Part shown: piece by piece, positions 8,509-16,676 of the stretch | Layout: each line of letters starts with the position of its first letter | Position numbering within the stretch: position 1 is the stretch's first letter | DNA from: Pseudomonas sp. 14P_8.1_Bac3 | GTDB taxonomy: Bacteria > Pseudomonadota > Gammaproteobacteria > Pseudomonadales > Pseudomonadaceae | Length of the DNA: 64,000 nt | Assembly (NCBI RefSeq): GCF_025466085.1 | Contig: NZ_JANLOD010000074.1 | Coordinates: 228,866 to 292,865, forward strand | Direction of reading: 5' to 3' | Made by a program: the position numbers and the translations under genes | Notes under the pieces: model-generated | Told to the model about the DNA's origin: nothing | The model's database searches: none | What the model saw: the letters and a program-made list of their open reading frames with translations, nothing else

Positions 8509-8892
8509 TCAGGCTTCGGCGTTGGCTTTGATCAGACGGTCGTAGGCGTCCTGATCCAGCAATTTGGCGACGGCCGAAGCGTCGGTTGGCTGGAAGCGGA
8601 AGAACCAGCCTTCGCCCAGCGGATCTTCGTTGACCAGTTCAGGGCTGCTGTCCAGCGCCGGGTTCACTTCCAGCACTTCGCCGTCGAGTGGCATGTACAC
8701 GCCGCTGGCCGCTTTGACCGATTCCACGGTGGCGGCTTCTGCGCCTTTGTCGTAGGACTGCAGCTCAGGCAGTTGTACGAAAACCACGTCGCCCAGGGCG
8801 TTCTGGGCGAAAGCCGTAATGCCGACCGTGACGCTGCCGTCAGCTTCGGCGCGCAGCCATTCGTGATCTTCAGTAAAACGCAACTCGCTCAT
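8509..8892 (-). CDS. gcvH: Glycine cleavage system H protein
   Basis: Lipoylated shuttle protein of the glycine cleavage complex. 127 residues starting MSELRFTEDHEWLR. The lipoylation site is Lys60 in VESVKAASGVYMPLDGEV. The frame continues 41 codons upstream, but the ATG at 8892 gives the family start, and GGAG lies just before it on the minus strand (complement of CTCC at 8899-8902). First gene of the operon, about 70 bp downstream of the inferred sigma-54 start site. Confidence 0.96.
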   Translation of the reverse strand: MSELRFTEDHEWLRAEADGSVTVGITAFAQNALGDVVFVQLPELQSYDKGAEAATVESVKAASGVYMPLDGEVLEVNPALDSSPELVNEDPLGEGWFFRFQPTDASAVAKLLDQDAYDRLIKANAEA

Positions 8893-8973
8893 GGAAACTC
8901 CTAAGGGGCCAGACTCGTCTGGTGGACGCGATTGAATGCAGGGGGCAAAGCCCTGCTTTATGGAGGCGTTAGT

Positions 8974-8991
8974 TAGCAAGATCGCGGCCAA
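8974..8991 (-). promoter_or_regulatory. Predicted sigma-54 promoter of the gcv operon
   Basis: On the minus strand the sequence TTGGCCGCGATCTTGCTA has the exact GG-N10-GC spacing of sigma-54 promoters (consensus TGGCAC-N5-TTGC). GG is at 8989-8988 and GC at 8977-8976. The predicted start, near 8964, leaves a leader of about 70 nt before gcvH. It lies downstream of three GcsR-type sites, and GcsR here has an intact GAFTGA loop. Confidence 0.8.
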
Positions 8992-9054
8992 TGTTGTTTT
9001 ATCGTTATAAAACAATGAGTTGGCTGGAAATGCAGGACTCGGGTTTTTGCTGGC

Positions 9055-9172
9055 TGTAGCGAAAACGGTACAGGCGAAAGCCCGGAAAAAAGCGTAGTGG
9101 GATCAAAGCCTTGCACGACGGTGATCGGCGAGGGGTGTAGCGAAATCGTTCCGCTGTAGCGCTTTCAGTACA
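9055..9172. promoter_or_regulatory. Three GcsR-type 18-bp operators
   Basis: Three sites on the plus strand begin TGTAGCG: 9055-9072 (TGTAGCG-AAAA-CGGTACA), 9136-9153 (TGTAGCG-AAAT-CGTTCCG) and 9155-9172 (TGTAGCG-CTTT-CAGTACA). The consensus reported for P. aeruginosa GcsR upstream of gcvH2 is TGTAACG-N4-CGTTCCG; the middle site matches at 13 of 14 defined positions. The sites begin about 65 bp upstream of the sigma-54 -24 element, the expected enhancer position. Confidence 0.8.
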
Positions 9173-9213
9173 GGTGGAGGTCGTTTTTAAACGGGGTTCA
9201 ACCCGAAACCCAA

Positions 9214-9306
9214 CCCTGTGGGAGCGGGCTTGCCCGCGAATGCGGTGGGTCAGAAACCATTGATGTGACTGATCCACCGCATTCGCGAGCAAGCCCGCTC
9301 CCACGG
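9214..9306. repeat. REPIN between gcsR and the gcv regulatory region
   Basis: Paired inverted REPs: GTGGGAGCGGGCTTGCCCGC at 9219 onward and GCGAGCAAGCCCGCTCCCAC ending at 9304. It directly follows the 3' end of gcsR and may insulate gcsR from the downstream promoter. Confidence 0.9.
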
Positions 9307-9321
9307 TTTTGACCGAGTCAC

Positions 9322-10830
9322 TCAAGGCTGTTTGGGAATGCCGTACTTGCGCAACCGATGGGCGATCGCCGTGTGGGAGGTTTGCAGGCGGTTGGCCAAT
9401 TGCCGGGTCGAGGGGTAGCTGGCGTAGAGTTTTTCCAGCAGGTCTTTTTCGAACGCTTCCATGGCCTGTTCCAGGCTGTCGACGTCGTTGTCGCTCTGGC
9501 GCGCCACGGAGGTGCCGGCAATGTCGAGGTCGCCGATGTCTACCAGGCTGCTCTCGCAAATGGCGGCCGCGCGGAAGATCACGTTCTGCAATTGCCGCAC
9601 GTTGCCCGGCCAGCGGTTGCCGAGTAGCGCCGGGTAGGTGCCGGGCGCCAGGCGACACACCGGTCGCTGAATCTGCGCGCAGGCCTGCTGCATGAAATAG
9701 CGGGCCAGCAGCAGAATATCCTGGCCACGTTCGCGCAATGGCGGGACTTCGACATTCAGGACGTTGAGGCGATAGAACAGGTCTTCGCGGAAAGTGCCTT
9801 CGCTGACCATTTTTTCCAGATCGCGGTGCGTGGCGCTGAGAATGCGCACGTTGACCTTCACCTCGCGATCACCTCCGACCCGGCGGAAGCTGCCGTCATT
9901 GAGGAAGCGCAGCAATTTCGCCTGCAAGTACGGCGACATCTCGCCGATCTCATCGAGAAATACCGTGCCCTGGTTCGCCAGCTCCATCAAACCTGGCTTG
10001 CCGCCCCGTTGCGCACCGGTGAAGGCGCCGGGGGCGTAGCCGAACAGCTCGCTTTCGGCGAGGTTCTCCGGTAATGCCGCACAGTTCAATGCGAGGAACG
10101 GTGAACTGTGGCGCGCGCTGATGGCGTGGCAGGCGCGGGCCACCAGTTCTTTGCCAGTGCCGGTTTCGCCCTGGATCAGCAAGGGTGCATCCAGCGCCGC
10201 CACCCGTTGCGCACGGGCCTTGAGGGTGCGAATCGCCGGGGATTCGCCGAGCAGCGCATCAAATCCTTCGGCATGGTCGTGGTGCAGCGCCGAGAGGCGT
10301 TCGCCGATGCGGTTCGGCTGATACAGCGTCAGCAAGGCGCCGGCGTCGGTGATCGGCGTGGCGTCCAGCAACAGGGTCTGGCCGTTGACGGTGATCTCGC
10401 GCAGGGGCAACCGGAAACCGTGGTCCAGCAGGGTATCGAGCAGCGCCGGATCGGCAAACAGCTCTGCCACGCTTTCACCGGCCGGCTCGCGACCGTACAA
10501 CGCGATCAATGCCGGGTTGGCCAGCAGCACCTTGCCGGCGCTGTCCAGGGCCAGGACCGGGTCGGTCATGGCGGCCAGCAAGGCATCGAGCTGCAGGTGC
10601 CGACGTTGCCCGGGCAGGATGTCGACCACGGTCATCGCCTGCACGCCACGCACGCTGAGCAGCGCGTCGCGCAGTTCTTCGAGCACGTCCGCGCTCAAGG
10701 TCGGGGCGTCAATGTAGACGTTGGGCGGCACCATCTCTACCGCATCCAGATTGAGATTGCGCCCACCGAGCAGGGCCAGGACTTCCTGGGTGATGCCGAC
10801 GCGGTCGATGAAGCTGACGTGGATACGCAT
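9322..10830 (-). CDS. gcsR: TyrR-like sigma-54 activator of glycine catabolism
   Basis: 502 residues. An N-terminal ACT-type ligand domain (about 1-75) is followed by a PAS domain (about 80-170) and an AAA+ domain (about 190-425) with Walker A GETGTGKE (221-228), GAFTGA (268-273) and Walker B VFLDEIG (290-296). A C-terminal helix-turn-helix ends in AHRLRKYGIP. The intact GAFTGA loop means it can contact sigma-54, unlike E. coli TyrR. It lies directly upstream of gcvH, so it is assigned as the glycine-responsive activator GcsR. The start at 10830 (MRIHVSFIDR) begins the ACT domain; the longer frame upstream runs into a REPIN. Confidence 0.9.
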   Translation of the reverse strand: MRIHVSFIDRVGITQEVLALLGGRNLNLDAVEMVPPNVYIDAPTLSADVLEELRDALLSVRGVQAMTVVDILPGQRRHLQLDALLAAMTDPVLALDSAGKVLLANPALIALYGREPAGESVAELFADPALLDTLLDHGFRLPLREITVNGQTLLLDATPITDAGALLTLYQPNRIGERLSALHHDHAEGFDALLGESPAIRTLKARAQRVAALDAPLLIQGETGTGKELVARACHAISARHSSPFLALNCAALPENLAESELFGYAPGAFTGAQRGGKPGLMELANQGTVFLDEIGEMSPYLQAKLLRFLNDGSFRRVGGDREVKVNVRILSATHRDLEKMVSEGTFREDLFYRLNVLNVEVPPLRERGQDILLLARYFMQQACAQIQRPVCRLAPGTYPALLGNRWPGNVRQLQNVIFRAAAICESSLVDIGDLDIAGTSVARQSDNDVDSLEQAMEAFEKDLLEKLYASYPSTRQLANRLQTSHTAIAHRLRKYGIPKQP

Positions 10831-10926
10831 GGGGCGGTATTGGGTTCTGGCGTGCGGAGGGTGGCAAGTATGCCTTGGGGCGGGCCAATGGTGAAATCCT
10901 GCGCAGGACTTCAGTGCGACGTTGAA

Positions 10927-11020
10927 CCCTGTGGGAGCGGCTTGCTCGCGAATGCGGCGTGTCAGTTGATTCATAGGAAACTGACCCTCCGTATTCGCGA
11001 GCAAGCCCGCTCCCACAAGG
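10927..11020. repeat. REPIN upstream of gcsR
   Basis: Inverted REP pair with ends CCCTGTGGGAGCG and CGCTCCCACAAGG; the left copy has lost one G of the GCGGGC run. Located between the DUF5064 gene and gcsR. Confidence 0.9.
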
Positions 11021-11027
11021 TGTCTGG

Positions 11028-11390
11028 TTATTCGAGGTGCTCGGGTTTCACCGGGTCGCCGGATTTCATGTCCAGTTGCACCCGCACATCTTCAAACATC
11101 GCATCGTAATGCTTGTGCACCGAACCGAGGCTGCTATGGGTTTTGGGAATCCCGTACTGCTCGGCGATTTTCGTCACGTTGCTGGCGAAGTTGTAGGCCT
11201 GGTCCTTGGGCAGATAGAACGACTCGCTCATGTCCTTGCCCTGAATATTGCCGTGCACGGTGAACGACATCCCTTTGCCTTCCTTGGGGTCATCGGTCAC
11301 TTCATAGTCGATGCACAGGTCGTAGCTGACATCGTCATCGTTCAGCGCATGGCGCTCGATGTGCAGTTTTCCCGGCTCGAACGTTGCCAT
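11028..11390 (-). CDS. DUF5064 family protein
   Basis: 120 residues starting MATFEPGKLHIERHALNDDD. No signal peptide or membrane segment; acidic and apparently soluble. I recognise it as the small DUF5064 type found in pseudomonads, of unknown function. It sits 12 bp downstream of arcC on the same strand, close enough to be the last gene of the arc transcript, which would hint at a link with low-oxygen arginine metabolism (inference only). Confidence 0.75.
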   Translation of the reverse strand: MATFEPGKLHIERHALNDDDVSYDLCIDYEVTDDPKEGKGMSFTVHGNIQGKDMSESFYLPKDQAYNFASNVTKIAEQYGIPKTHSSLGSVHKHYDAMFEDVRVQLDMKSGDPVKPEHLE

Positions 11391-11402
11391 TGACGTCTCT
11401 CC

Positions 11403-12332
11403 CTATAAATAAGTTATGCCTGGTTTCGCCGTGCTGATGCGGGTGCCGGCGTTGCCCTGGACGATCGCTTCGATGTCCGAGAGTGAACCGATCACCGCTG
11501 TTTTTCCAGTATGGCGCGCGAACTCGCACGCGGCTTGCACCTTCGGGCCCATGGAGCCGGCGGCGAAGCCGAGTTTTTCCATGTCGTCCGGATGAGCCTG
11601 GGCGATGGCCTTCTGGGTCGGTTTGCCGAAATCGATGAAGGCGGCGTTGACGTCGGTGGCGATCACCAGCAGATCGCTGTCCAGTTGTTCAGCCAGCAGC
11701 GCCGAGCACAGGTCCTTGTCGATCACTGCTTCCACGCCTTGCAGCTTGCCGTGGGCGCCGTACATCGTCGGGATGCCGCCTCCGCCGGCGCAAATCACGA
11801 TGCTGCCTTTTTCCAGCAGCCATTTGATCGGACGGATTTCGAAGATGCGCTTCGGCCTCGGACTGGCTACCACGCGCCTGAACTTCTCGCCATCCGGAGC
11901 AATCGCCCAACCTTTTTCGGCGGCGAGTTTTTCCGCTTCGGCCTGGGTGTACACCGGGCCGATGGGCTTGGTGGGGTTCTGGAAGGCCGGGTCGTTGGCG
12001 TCGACTTCCACCTGGGTCAGGAGCGTGGCGAAGGGCACTTCGAAGTCCAGCAGGTTGCCCAGTTCCTGTTCGATGATGTAGCCGATCATGCCTTCGGTTT
12101 CGGCGCCGAGTACGTCCAGCGGGTAAGGCGAAACGGAGGTGTAGGCCGCGGCTTGCAGCGACAGCAGGCCGACCTGCGGGCCATTGCCGTGGGCGATGAC
12201 CAGTTCATTGCCGGCGTGGATCCTGGCGATTTGTTCGGTGGCGACCCGGATGTTGGCGCGCTGGTTGTCCGCGGTCATGGGTTCACCCCGGCGGAGCAGG
12301 GCGTTACCGCCCAGAGCGACGACGATACGCAT
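11403..12332 (-). CDS. arcC: Carbamate kinase
   Basis: Converts carbamoyl phosphate and ADP to ATP, ammonia and CO2, the energy-yielding step of the arginine deiminase pathway. 309 residues starting MRIVVALGGNALLRRGEPMT, the family N-terminus; VIAHGNGPQVG and ICAGGGGIP are nucleotide- and substrate-binding loops. The open frame reaches 17 codons further upstream, but the ATG at 12332 matches the family. Last enzyme gene of arcDABC, separated from arcB by 188 bp that contain a REPIN. Confidence 0.95.
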   Translation of the reverse strand: MRIVVALGGNALLRRGEPMTADNQRANIRVATEQIARIHAGNELVIAHGNGPQVGLLSLQAAAYTSVSPYPLDVLGAETEGMIGYIIEQELGNLLDFEVPFATLLTQVEVDANDPAFQNPTKPIGPVYTQAEAEKLAAEKGWAIAPDGEKFRRVVASPRPKRIFEIRPIKWLLEKGSIVICAGGGGIPTMYGAHGKLQGVEAVIDKDLCSALLAEQLDSDLLVIATDVNAAFIDFGKPTQKAIAQAHPDDMEKLGFAAGSMGPKVQAACEFARHTGKTAVIGSLSDIEAIVQGNAGTRISTAKPGITYL

Positions 12333-12394
12333 AGAGTGCATTCCTTTCAGAAAAGGTGAGGGCAACGCGGTCTCGCTGCGCAAACCCGAACCCG

Positions 12395-12485
12395 CGTGGG
12401 AGCGAGCCTGCTCGCGAAAGCGGTGTATCAGCCGACATCAATGGTGGATGTCGGTCCGTCTTCGCGAGCAGGCTCGCTCCCACAG
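12395..12485. repeat. REPIN between arcB and arcC
   Basis: Inverted REPs of the AGCGAGCCTGCTCGCGA variety; the inner part (TCAGCCGACAT / ATGTCGGTCCG) also pairs. Being intra-operon, it could set the ratio of arcB to arcC mRNA. Confidence 0.9.
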
Positions 12486-12520
12486 TGGCCGGTGTTCTGG
12501 CAGGAAGAGCGGGGCTGCGT

Positions 12521-13531
12521 TTAGATATCCGCCAACGCCGACACCAGGATCGCCTTAATGGTGTGCATGCGGTTTTCCGCTTGCTCGAAGGCGATGTTGG
12601 CCGGGGATTCGAAGACCTCTTCGGTCACCTCGACGCCATTGGCCAAGTGCGGATAGCGCGTGGCAATGTCCTTGCCGACCTTGGTTTCGCTGTTATGAAA
12701 CGCAGGCAGGCAATGCATGAATTTCACGCGCGGGTTACCCGACGCTTTCATCATCGCCGTGTTGACCTGGTACGGCAGCAGTTGCTCGATGCGTTCGTCC
12801 CACGCTTCCACCGGCTCGCCCATCGACACCCAGATGTCGGTGTGGATGAAGTCCACGCCCTTGACCGCTTCTTTCGGGTCTTCGGTGATGGTGATGCGCG
12901 CGCCGCTGTCCTCGGCGAAGGCTTGGCATTGGGCGATGAAATCAGCGTGCGGCCACAGCGCTTTCGGCGCGGCGATGCGCACGTCCATGCCCAGTTTGGC
13001 GCCGATCATCAGCAGCGAGTTACCCATGTTGTAACGGGCGTCGCCGAGGTAGGCGTAGCTGATGTCATGCAGCGGTTTGTCGCTGTGTTCGCGCATGGTC
13101 AGGGTGTCGGCGATCATTTGCGTCGGGTGGAATTCGGCGGTCAGGCCGTTGAACACCGGCACGCCGGCGAACTTGGCCAGCTCTTCGACGATTTCCTGTT
13201 CAAAGCCACGGTACTCGATGGCATCGAACATCCGCCCGAGCACGCGGGCCGTGTCTTTCATGCTTTCCTTGTGGCCGATCTGCGACGACACCGGGTCGAT
13301 GTAGGTGACGTGTGCGCCCTGGTCATGGGCCGCGACTTCGAAGGCGCAGCGGGTGCGGGTCGAGGTTTTTTCGAAGATCAGCGCGATGTTCTTGCCTTGC
13401 AAGTGTGGACGCTCGGTGCCGGTGTACTTGGCGCGTTTGAGGTCGCGGGACAGGTCCAGGAGGTAATGCAACTCGCGCGTCGTGTGGTGCATCAGCGAGA
13501 GCAGGCTGCGGTTGCGCATATTAAAAGCCAT
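12521..13531 (-). CDS. arcB: Ornithine carbamoyltransferase, catabolic
   Basis: Phosphorolyses citrulline to ornithine and carbamoyl phosphate. 336 residues. The carbamoyl phosphate loop is in FEKTSTRTRCAFE and the ornithine-side cysteine motif in MHCLPAFH. The opening MAFNMRNRSLLSLMHHTTRE is that of catabolic ArcB enzymes, and its place between arcA and arcC supports the catabolic rather than the ArgF role. 69 bp separate it from arcA. Confidence 0.95.
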   Translation of the reverse strand: MAFNMRNRSLLSLMHHTTRELHYLLDLSRDLKRAKYTGTERPHLQGKNIALIFEKTSTRTRCAFEVAAHDQGAHVTYIDPVSSQIGHKESMKDTARVLGRMFDAIEYRGFEQEIVEELAKFAGVPVFNGLTAEFHPTQMIADTLTMREHSDKPLHDISYAYLGDARYNMGNSLLMIGAKLGMDVRIAAPKALWPHADFIAQCQAFAEDSGARITITEDPKEAVKGVDFIHTDIWVSMGEPVEAWDERIEQLLPYQVNTAMMKASGNPRVKFMHCLPAFHNSETKVGKDIATRYPHLANGVEVTEEVFESPANIAFEQAENRMHTIKAILVSALADI

Positions 13532-13600
13532 GATGGATCTCCTTGGGTTTCAGTTATCCGCCGGCTTCACGCTGGGTAAGCGCGAGGCCGGCCTCAAGCA

Positions 13601-14857
13601 TCAATAGTCGATAGGGTCGCGAATGATCGGGCAGGTCATGCAGTGGCCGCCGCCACGGCCGCGTCCGAGTTCGCCGGCACTGATTGTGATCACTTCCACG
13701 CCGGCCTTGCGCAGCAGGGTGTTGGTGTAGGTGTTGCGGTCATAACCGATCACCACGCCAGGCTCCAGGGCGACCACGTTGTTGCCGTCGTCCCATTGCT
13801 CGCGTTCGGCGGCGAAGCTGTTGCCGCCGGTTTCCACCACACGCAGGGCTTTCAGCTTGAGGGCCTGGGCCACGGTGTCGAGGAAACTGGTTTCTTCGCG
13901 ACGGATGTCGATGCCACCCGGTTTGCTGTCGTCTGGACGCAGGGTGAAGGCGACGATCTGGTTCACCACTTCGGGGAAGATCGTTACCAGGTCGCGGTCG
14001 CAGAAGCTGAACACGGTGTCCAGGTGCATCGCTGCACGGGATCTCGGCAGGCCGGCGACGATGATGCGTTCCACGGCGTTGTGTTTGAACAGGTTCACCG
14101 CCAGTTGGCCGATGGCCTGACGCGACGAGCGTTCGCCCATGCCAATCAGCACCACGCCATTGCCAATGGGCATCACGTCGCCGCCCTCGAGGGTGGCGCT
14201 GCCGTGTTCCTGATCGGGGTCGCCGTACCAGATTTCAAAGTCGGCGTCGGTGAACTGCGGGTGGAATTTGTAGATGGCGCTGGCCAGCAAGGTTTCCTGA
14301 CGGCGCGCTGGCCAGTACATCGGGTTCAGCGTCACGCCACCGTAGATCCAGCAGGTGGTGTCGCGGGTGAACTGAGTGTTGGGCAGCGGCGGCAGAATGA
14401 AGCTGGAATGCCCGAGGAAGTCGCGGAACATCTGGATGGTCTGGCCGCCGAAACTGTCCGGCAGGTCATCGGCGGACACGCCGCCGATCAGGAACTCGGC
14501 GATCTTGCGCGGCTCGAGACTGCGCAGCCAGGAACCGACTTCATTGATCAGGCCCAGGCCCACTGAATTGGCGGTGACCTTGCGCTCAAGAATCCAGTCC
14601 AGCGCTTCAGGCATCGCCACGATGTCGGTCAGCAGGTTGTGCATTTCCAGCACGTCGATGTTGCGTTCGCGCATCTTCGTGACGAAGTCGAAATGGTCCC
14701 GCTTGGCCTGGGCGACCCACAACACATCATCGAACAGCAGCTCGTCACAATTGTTCGGGGTGAGCCGCTGGTGAGCCAGGCCGGGGGAACAAACCAAGAC
14801 TTTGCGCAGTTTGCCGGCTTCGGAATGCACGCCGTACTTCACTTTTTCCGTGGTCAT
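13601..14857 (-). CDS. arcA: Arginine deiminase
   Basis: Hydrolyses arginine to citrulline and ammonia. 418 residues, the same length as the P. aeruginosa enzyme. The nucleophilic cysteine is Cys406 (GGGHCMTCP); the substrate-binding Asp and His are visible in FTRDTTCW and AAMHLDTVF. Second gene of arcDABC, 35 bp after arcD, so it should be induced at low oxygen through the ANR box upstream of arcD. Confidence 0.96.
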   Translation of the reverse strand: MTTEKVKYGVHSEAGKLRKVLVCSPGLAHQRLTPNNCDELLFDDVLWVAQAKRDHFDFVTKMRERNIDVLEMHNLLTDIVAMPEALDWILERKVTANSVGLGLINEVGSWLRSLEPRKIAEFLIGGVSADDLPDSFGGQTIQMFRDFLGHSSFILPPLPNTQFTRDTTCWIYGGVTLNPMYWPARRQETLLASAIYKFHPQFTDADFEIWYGDPDQEHGSATLEGGDVMPIGNGVVLIGMGERSSRQAIGQLAVNLFKHNAVERIIVAGLPRSRAAMHLDTVFSFCDRDLVTIFPEVVNQIVAFTLRPDDSKPGGIDIRREETSFLDTVAQALKLKALRVVETGGNSFAAEREQWDDGNNVVALEPGVVIGYDRNTYTNTLLRKAGVEVITISAGELGRGRGGGHCMTCPIIRDPIDY

Positions 14858-14892
14858 TACAGTGATCCTCCAGATGACAAAACAATCGGGTG

Positions 14893-16320
14893 CTACAGCG
14901 TCAGGAAGCCGTCATACAGCCCGTAAGCCGCCACCAGGGCGCCGACGACGACCGCGGCGAAAATCAGCTTCTCGACGTTGGTGAAAACCGCTTTGTTGAC
15001 TTCAAGTTTGGCCTTGGCGAACAGAATTGCACCGGGCGCGTACAGAAGGGCCGAGAGCAGCAGGTATTTGACCCCGCCGGCATAGATCAGCCAGATCGCG
15101 TAGACCAAGGCGACAGCGCCAATGAATATGTCTTTGCGGCGTTCGGCCATGGCGTTTTCATAACTCTCGCCGCGCACCGCCAACAGCACTGCGTACGCCG
15201 CCGACCACAGGTAAGGCACCAGAATCATCGACGTGGCGAGGTAGATCAGCGACAGATAAGTGCTGGCCGAAAACAGCGTGATGACCAGGAATATCTGCAC
15301 CATCGCATTGGTCAGCCACAAGGCGTTGACTGGCACGTGGTTGGCGTTTTCCTTACGCAGGAATGCCGGCATGGTGTGGTCCTTGGCGGCGGCGAACATG
15401 ATCTCCGCGCACAGCAGCACCCACGACAACAGGGCGCCCAGCAAGGAAATGATCAGGCCGACACTGATCAGCGCCGCGCCCCATGGGCCGACGACATGCT
15501 CCAGCACGGCCGCCATCGACGGGTTCTGCAGTTTCGCCAGCTCCGGCTGGGTCATGATGCCCAGCGACAGCACGTTCACCAGCACCAGAAACAGCAGCAC
15601 GGTAATGAAGCCAATCACCGTGGCTTTACCGACGTCGCTGCGTTTTTCCGCACGGGCCGAGAAGATGCTCGCGCCTTCGATGCCGATGAACACCCACACG
15701 GTGACCAGCATCATGTTGCGCACCTGATTCATCACGCTGCCCAGGTCCGGGTTTTTTATGCCCCAGATGTCGGCGGTGAAGATGTCCAGTTTGAAGGCGA
15801 ACACGGCGATCAGGACAAACAGCAGCAATGGCACGACTTTGGCGACAGTGGTCACCAGGTTGATGAACGCCGCTTCCTTGATCCCCCGCAGCACGAGGAA
15901 GTGCACGGCCCACAGCAGCACCGACGCACCAATCACCGCGGCCGCGGTATTGCCCTCGCCGAAAATCGGAAAGAAATAACCGAGGGTGCTGAACAGCAGA
16001 ACGAAGTAACCGACATTGCCCAGCCACGCGCTGATCCAGTAACCCCAGGCGGACGAGAAACCCATGTAGTCGCCGAACCCGGCCTTGGCATAGGCGTAGA
16101 CGCCACCGTCCAGATCCGGTTTGCGATTGGCCAGGGTCTGGAACACGAACGCCAGGGTCAGCATGCCGACCGCGGTAATCGCCCAACCGATCAACACCGC
16201 ACCGACGTCAGCACTGGCCGCCATGTTCTGCGGCAAAGAGAAGATCCCGCCACCAATCATCGAGCCGACAACTAGCGCCACGAGAGCGCCGAGTTTCAGT
16301 TTTCCGGGGGATTCAGACAT
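14893..16320 (-). CDS. arcD: Arginine/ornithine antiporter
   Basis: Inner-membrane exchanger that imports arginine and exports ornithine for the deiminase pathway. 475 residues with about 12 hydrophobic segments; APC-superfamily hallmark near the N-terminus (GSMIGGGIFSLPQNMA). First gene of arcDABC. The mRNA leader is about 27 nt if the ANR-dependent promoter at 16354-16395 is used. Confidence 0.95.
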   Translation of the reverse strand: MSESPGKLKLGALVALVVGSMIGGGIFSLPQNMAASADVGAVLIGWAITAVGMLTLAFVFQTLANRKPDLDGGVYAYAKAGFGDYMGFSSAWGYWISAWLGNVGYFVLLFSTLGYFFPIFGEGNTAAAVIGASVLLWAVHFLVLRGIKEAAFINLVTTVAKVVPLLLFVLIAVFAFKLDIFTADIWGIKNPDLGSVMNQVRNMMLVTVWVFIGIEGASIFSARAEKRSDVGKATVIGFITVLLFLVLVNVLSLGIMTQPELAKLQNPSMAAVLEHVVGPWGAALISVGLIISLLGALLSWVLLCAEIMFAAAKDHTMPAFLRKENANHVPVNALWLTNAMVQIFLVITLFSASTYLSLIYLATSMILVPYLWSAAYAVLLAVRGESYENAMAERRKDIFIGAVALVYAIWLIYAGGVKYLLLSALLYAPGAILFAKAKLEVNKAVFTNVEKLIFAAVVVGALVAAYGLYDGFLTL

Positions 16321-16353
16321 TGCATGACTCCAGTGCAGGAGAAGAGAGGCAAC

Positions 16354-16395
16354 AGATTAATTCTGTTATTCATTCAATCAGCTGACATGGATCAG
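16354..16395 (-). promoter_or_regulatory. ANR box and -10 element of arcDABC
   Basis: Minus-strand CTGAT-CCAT-GTCAG (16382-16395) fits the FNR/ANR dyad TTGAT-N4-ATCAA. A -10 hexamer TAATCT (16354-16359) lies so that the box is centred at about -41.5 from the predicted start, the class II activation position known for the P. aeruginosa arc operon. Confidence 0.8.
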
Positions 16396-16676
16396 TACAT
16401 GGGCACATTGCAGGGTTAATGAAAGACTTATGAACTTTCCGTGTTTACCGTGGTATGGCTGGAAATGCCCGTTGCAGAGCCTTTATTCAACTTTTCAGAA
16501 ATAACGCATCACTTCGCAGGGGTTTTAAGCTAGTTCTTTTCAGGGGGTTTGCCACTGTCCGCGATAAATAACCGGCCTGATTGGGCGTTATTCAATAAAT
16601 GCTATTAATCTTGTGCTCTTTAGTTGTGTGAATTTGTTTTTGCCTAGGTGCGTTGCAAAAACGGAGAGGCTGCCAT
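16396..16676. other. Divergent intergenic region arcD / alkA
   Basis: About 280 bp of AT-richer DNA beyond the ANR promoter. No gene is supported. The alkA ribosome-binding site is at its right end (GGAGAGG, 16663-16669). I cannot place the alkA promoter. Confidence 0.5.

Noticed and set aside
5615..8545. 976-codon open frame on the plus strand antisense to gcvP
   Set aside because: It mirrors gcvP codon by codon; its translation is low-complexity Gly/Val/Ala/Gln/His-rich with no motif. High GC at third positions removes antisense stops.
16561..16620. Second ANR-like site in the arcD-alkA region (TTGGGCGTTATTCAA)
   Set aside because: Half-sites do not have the TTGAT-N4-ATCAA spacing, and it lies more than 200 bp from arcD.
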